A stretch of DNA of 25,330 bases from contig JBQTIA010000016.1 in NCBI GenBank assembly GCA_052388455.1, positions 1-25,330 on the forward strand, read 5' to 3'. The DNA is from CAZSNH01 sp052388455. Its GTDB lineage: Bacteria > Pseudomonadota > Alphaproteobacteria > Rhizobiales > Hyphomicrobiaceae. A program made the position numbers and the translations under genes. Positions 22,400-25,330 of the stretch are shown here, piece by piece. Positions within the stretch are counted from its first letter, which is position 1; each line of letters opens with the position of its first letter. The notes beneath the pieces were generated by a model. That model ran no database searches, was not told the origin of the DNA, and worked only from the letters and a program-made list of their open reading frames with translations.

Positions 22400-25183
22400 A
22401 TGACCGCCAAGATCACCTTCGAACTCGACGGCAAGCAAGTCGAGGCCGAGCCGGGCGAAACGATCTGGCAGGTCGCGGAGCGTCATAAGAAAAGGATTCC
22501 GCATCTGTGCTGGCTGCCGGAGCCCGGCTACCGCGCCGACGGAAACTGCCGCGCGTGCATGGTCGAGATCGAGGGTGAGCGGGTGCTCGCCGCCTCGTGC
22601 CAGCGCAAGGTTTCGAACGGCTTGAAGGTCAAGACCGCCAGCGAGCGGGCCAAGAAGTCACGCGAGATGGTGTTCGAGCTGCTGCTCGCCGATCAGCCCG
22701 CCAAGAAGGACTGCCACGACCCCAACTCGAAGTTCTGGGGCTGGGTCGGCGAGATGGGCATCAATCCGACGAGCCGCTATCCCAAAGCGGACAAGCCGGA
22801 AGCCGACTATTCGCACTCGGCCATCGCGGTCAATCTCGACGCCTGCATCAACTGCGGACTGTGCGTGCGCGCCTGCCGCGAGGTGCAGCACAACGACGTG
22901 ATCGGCATGGCTTACCGCGGCCACGGCGCCAAGGTGGTGTTCGACTTCGACCAGGACATGGGCGCCTCGACCTGCGTCGCCTGTGGAGAATGCGTGCAGG
23001 CGTGCCCCACCGGCGCGCTGATGGAAGCGAACCTGATCGACAAATCCAGCGGCAAGCGCACCGAGTTCGAAGAGAAGGCCGTCGACACGCTCTGCCCCTA
23101 TTGCGGCGTCGGCTGCCAGACGACGGCGTACGTCAAGGACAACAAGATTCTCTACGTCGACGGCCGCGATGGTCCGGCCAATCAGAACCGGCTCTGCGTC
23201 AAGGGCCGCTTCGGTTTCGACTACATCCACCATCCCGACCGGCTGACGACGCCGCTGATCCGCCGCGACGACGCGCCGAAGGCCGGCGACCAGCAGGTCG
23301 ACCCGAGGAACCCGTGGGCCGTGTTCCGCAAGGCGACTTGGGACGAGGCGCTGTCCAAGGCGGCGAGCGGGCTCAAGTCCATTCTCGACCGCGACGGCGG
23401 CGATGCGCTCGCCGGCTTCGGCTCGGCCAAGTGCTCGAACGAGGAAGCCTATCTCTTCCAGAAGCTCATCCGGCAGGGCTTCGGCACCAACAACGTCGAC
23501 CACTGCACCAGGCTGTGCCACGCCTCGTCCGTCGCAGCTCTCATGGAGGGCTTGAACTCGGGCGCCGTCACGGCGCCGTTCATGGCCGCCAAGGATGCCG
23601 AGTGCATCATCGTCATCGGCGCACGCCCCGCCGAGAACCACCCCGTTGCGGCAACGTTCCTGCGCGACGCCGCCAAGCGCGGTGCCAAGTACATCATCAT
23701 GGACCCGCGCGGGCGCGCGACCGGCGTGCAGCGCTATGCGTCCCACATCCTGCAGTTCAAGCCCGGCACAGACGTGGCGCTCCTGAACGGCATGCTGCAC
23801 ACCATCGTCGACGAAAAACTCTACGACCAGCAGTACATCCAGGCCCACACCGAGGGCTTCGAAGCGCTGAAAAAGAAGGTCGCGGCCTACGCGCCCGAGA
23901 AGATGGAAGCGGTCTGCGGCATCCCGGCGTCGACCGTCCGCGAGGTGGCGCGCATCTACGCCAAGTCGCGCGCCTCGATCATTTTCTGGGGCATGGGCAT
24001 CTCGCAGCACGTGCACGGCACCGACAACTCGCGCTGCTTGATCGCGCTGGCCCTCGTCACCGGACAGATCGGCCGGCCGGGGACGGGTCTGCATCCGCTG
24101 CGAGGCCAGAACAACGTGCAGGGGGCCTCGGACGCAGGTCTCATCCCGATGGTCTATCCCGACTACATCTCCGTGGAAGACCCTTCGACGCGCAAATTCT
24201 ATGAGGAGCTGTGGGGAACGAAGCTCTCCGACAAGCGCGGGCTGACGGTCGTCGAAATCATCAAGGCCATTCACGCCGGCAAGATCAAGGGCATGTTCAT
24301 CCAAGGCGAAAATCCGGCGATGTCCGACCCCGACGCCACGCACGCCCGCGAGGCGCTGGCCGCGCTCGAGCACCTCGTGGTGCAGGACATCTTCCTGACG
24401 GAAACGGCGTGGCACGCCGATGTCGTGCTGCCGGCTTCGGCCCATGCCGAGAAGTGGGGCACTTTCACCAACACCAACCGGCAGGTGCAGATCGCGCGTC
24501 CCGTCGTCTCGCCGCCGGGCGAGGCGCGGCAGGACTGGGAGCTGATCCAGGCCATCGCACAGGGCGTCGGGCTCAATTGGAATTACACGCATCCGAGCGA
24601 GATTTTCGACGAGATGGCCTCCTGTATGCCGTCGCTGAAGAACATCACCTGGGATCGCGTCGAGCGGGAGGAGTCGGTGACCTATCCGTGTGACGCGCCC
24701 GACCGGCCCGGCAACGAGATCATCTTCGCAGATAAGTTCCCGACCAAATCCGGCCGCGCCCGCATCGTCCCGGCCGACGTGTCTCCGCCGGGCGAGCTGC
24801 CCGACCGCGAGTTCCCGATGGTGCTGACCACGGGTCGAATGCTCGAGCACTGGCACACCGGCTCGATGACGCGGCGCGCGACCAACCTCGACAACATCGA
24901 GCCCGAGGCGATCGCCGGCTTGAACGTCGCCGACATGCGCCGCCTCGGCATCGCGCCGGGCCAGATGATCCGTGTCTCGACCCGTCGCGGCGAGATCGTG
25001 CTGAAGGCGCGCCAGGACCGCGAGGTGGCGGAGGGCATGGTGTTCATCCCGTTCTGCTTCGCGGAAGCGGCGGCCAACATCCTGACCAACCCACAGCTCG
25101 ATCCCTACGGCAAAATCCCGGAGTTCAAGTTCTGCGCCGCCAAGGTCGAGGTGGCCGAGCAGAAGGCGGAAGCGGCGGAGTGA
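22400..25183 (+). CDS. fdhA: NAD-dependent formate dehydrogenase, catalytic alpha subunit (FdsA/Fdh1A type)
   Basis: The 927-residue molybdopterin enzyme oxidises formate to CO2. Residues 1-75 are a plant-type ferredoxin fold with Cys37, Cys50, Cys53 and Cys67. Two [4Fe-4S] motifs follow: Cys149-152-155-159 (CINCGLCVRAC) and Cys192-195-198-202 (CVACGECVQACP). The molybdopterin domain has its own [4Fe-4S] ligands Cys232, Cys235, Cys239 and Cys266, and Lys268 that relays electrons to the cofactor. The metal ligand is Cys373 (RLCHASS, codon TGC at 23516-23518), next to His374, so it is not a selenoprotein. The metal may be Mo or W; sequence alone does not decide, but the closest remembered relatives (FDH1) use W. 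Start ATG 22400 follows GAGAGA; an upstream in-frame start would translate the palindromic repeat. No fdsC/fdsD is seen in the 147 bp left of the window. Confidence 0.96.
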   Translation: MTAKITFELDGKQVEAEPGETIWQVAERHKKRIPHLCWLPEPGYRADGNCRACMVEIEGERVLAASCQRKVSNGLKVKTASERAKKSREMVFELLLADQPAKKDCHDPNSKFWGWVGEMGINPTSRYPKADKPEADYSHSAIAVNLDACINCGLCVRACREVQHNDVIGMAYRGHGAKVVFDFDQDMGASTCVACGECVQACPTGALMEANLIDKSSGKRTEFEEKAVDTLCPYCGVGCQTTAYVKDNKILYVDGRDGPANQNRLCVKGRFGFDYIHHPDRLTTPLIRRDDAPKAGDQQVDPRNPWAVFRKATWDEALSKAASGLKSILDRDGGDALAGFGSAKCSNEEAYLFQKLIRQGFGTNNVDHCTRLCHASSVAALMEGLNSGAVTAPFMAAKDAECIIVIGARPAENHPVAATFLRDAAKRGAKYIIMDPRGRATGVQRYASHILQFKPGTDVALLNGMLHTIVDEKLYDQQYIQAHTEGFEALKKKVAAYAPEKMEAVCGIPASTVREVARIYAKSRASIIFWGMGISQHVHGTDNSRCLIALALVTGQIGRPGTGLHPLRGQNNVQGASDAGLIPMVYPDYISVEDPSTRKFYEELWGTKLSDKRGLTVVEIIKAIHAGKIKGMFIQGENPAMSDPDATHAREALAALEHLVVQDIFLTETAWHADVVLPASAHAEKWGTFTNTNRQVQIARPVVSPPGEARQDWELIQAIAQGVGLNWNYTHPSEIFDEMASCMPSLKNITWDRVEREESVTYPCDAPDRPGNEIIFADKFPTKSGRARIVPADVSPPGELPDREFPMVLTTGRMLEHWHTGSMTRRATNLDNIEPEAIAGLNVADMRRLGIAPGQMIRVSTRRGEIVLKARQDREVAEGMVFIPFCFAEAAANILTNPQLDPYGKIPEFKFCAAKVEVAEQKAEAAE

Positions 25184-25232
25184 TTGGAAACACCTCCCCC
25201 TCGAAGCAGGGCAATCGCATATGGCGCGAAAT

Positions 25233-25310
25233 GTAGGTTGGGTCGACGAAGGAGACCCAACAAACTCGAGCGACCAAAGTTGTTGGGTCTCGTGCCTCGA
25301 CCCAACCTAC
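25233..25310. repeat. Nested palindromic element downstream of fdhA
   Basis: Two 31-bp arms (25233-25263 and 25280-25310) are inverted copies with 28 of 31 matches and a 16-bp centre. Each arm also folds on itself (TTGGGTC with GACCCAA on the left). It begins 50 bp after the fdhA stop and is unrelated in sequence to the element inside the operon. The GTAGGTTGGGT...CCCAACCTAC type occurs widely in bacterial intergenic DNA. It may help terminate or protect the fdh transcript; no T-run is present. Confidence 0.8.
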
Positions 25311-25330
25311 GTCCAAATGCGATTCCCCTG

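Noticed and set aside
23516..23518. Possible selenocysteine at the formate dehydrogenase active site
   Set aside because: The codon is TGC, an ordinary cysteine; no in-frame TGA occurs in the gene.
22658..24856. 732-residue open frame on the minus strand
   Set aside because: It is antisense to fdhA, which has full iron-sulfur and molybdopterin motifs. High GC at third codon positions opens long antisense frames. The translation is His/Arg/Val-rich without a domain.

Overview
The window reads as chromosomal DNA of a GC-rich alphaproteobacterium, most likely of the order Hyphomicrobiales (Rhizobiales). The indications are RpoH, DjlA-like, HolC and bactofilin genes of alphaproteobacterial character, a class A RNase P RNA, REP-like intergenic palindromes, and a NAD-dependent formate dehydrogenase built from a fused gamma-beta subunit plus a large alpha subunit, as in Methylobacterium FDH1. 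I see no prophage, transposase, CRISPR array or defence island. It looks like core genome with some lineage-specific small genes.

Layout. 1-843: no gene I can support. 844-4297, minus strand: a small lipoprotein, the heat-shock sigma factor RpoH with a terminator overlapping its 3' end, a 78-residue two-helix membrane protein, and an RluD-type pseudouridine synthase. 4334-4756: a single-pass membrane protein, divergent from rluD. 4860-6467, RNA block: tRNA-Glu(CTC), tRNA-Pro(CGG) on the minus strand, tRNA-Gln(TTG), a REP-like palindromic pair, and RNase P RNA (minus strand). The four RNA genes have recognisable sigma70-type promoters. 6464-10143, minus strand: bactofilin, type II glycerate kinase, then a DjlA-like co-chaperone overlapping an AmpD-type amidase by four bases. 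10333-15754, plus strand: a secreted DUF2147 protein with a terminator, a 19-codon candidate ORF, a 1221-residue 5-oxoprolinase/hydantoinase fusion, and a secreted pentapeptide-repeat protein. 15821-19967, minus strand: DNA polymerase III chi subunit, two closely related secreted four-cysteine proteins in tandem, the ribosome-assembly GTPase Der, and a tryptophan-rich protein of unknown function. 19968-25330: a long AT-rich-to-GC-rich regulatory interval, then fdhB-fdhA, with one palindromic element between the two genes and a different one after them.

How the genes fit together. Much of the window is housekeeping: tRNA supply and processing (tRNAs, RNase P), ribosome modification and assembly (RluD, Der), stress response (RpoH, DjlA), replication (HolC), and envelope or peptidoglycan work (bactofilin, AmpD-like amidase). 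The metabolic genes are formate oxidation to CO2 with NADH formation, glycerate phosphorylation, and 5-oxoproline or hydantoin ring opening. Formate dehydrogenase and glycerate kinase would suit a one-carbon or C2-using lifestyle; that is inference.

The points most worth a second look are the nested palindrome inside the fdhB-fdhA junction, the AT-rich island and about 270-nt predicted leader before fdhB, the duplicated four-cysteine secreted proteins, the Trp-rich orphan protein, and the rnpB promoter that uses the bactofilin stop codon as part of its -35 box. I found no clear sign of an entirely new system.
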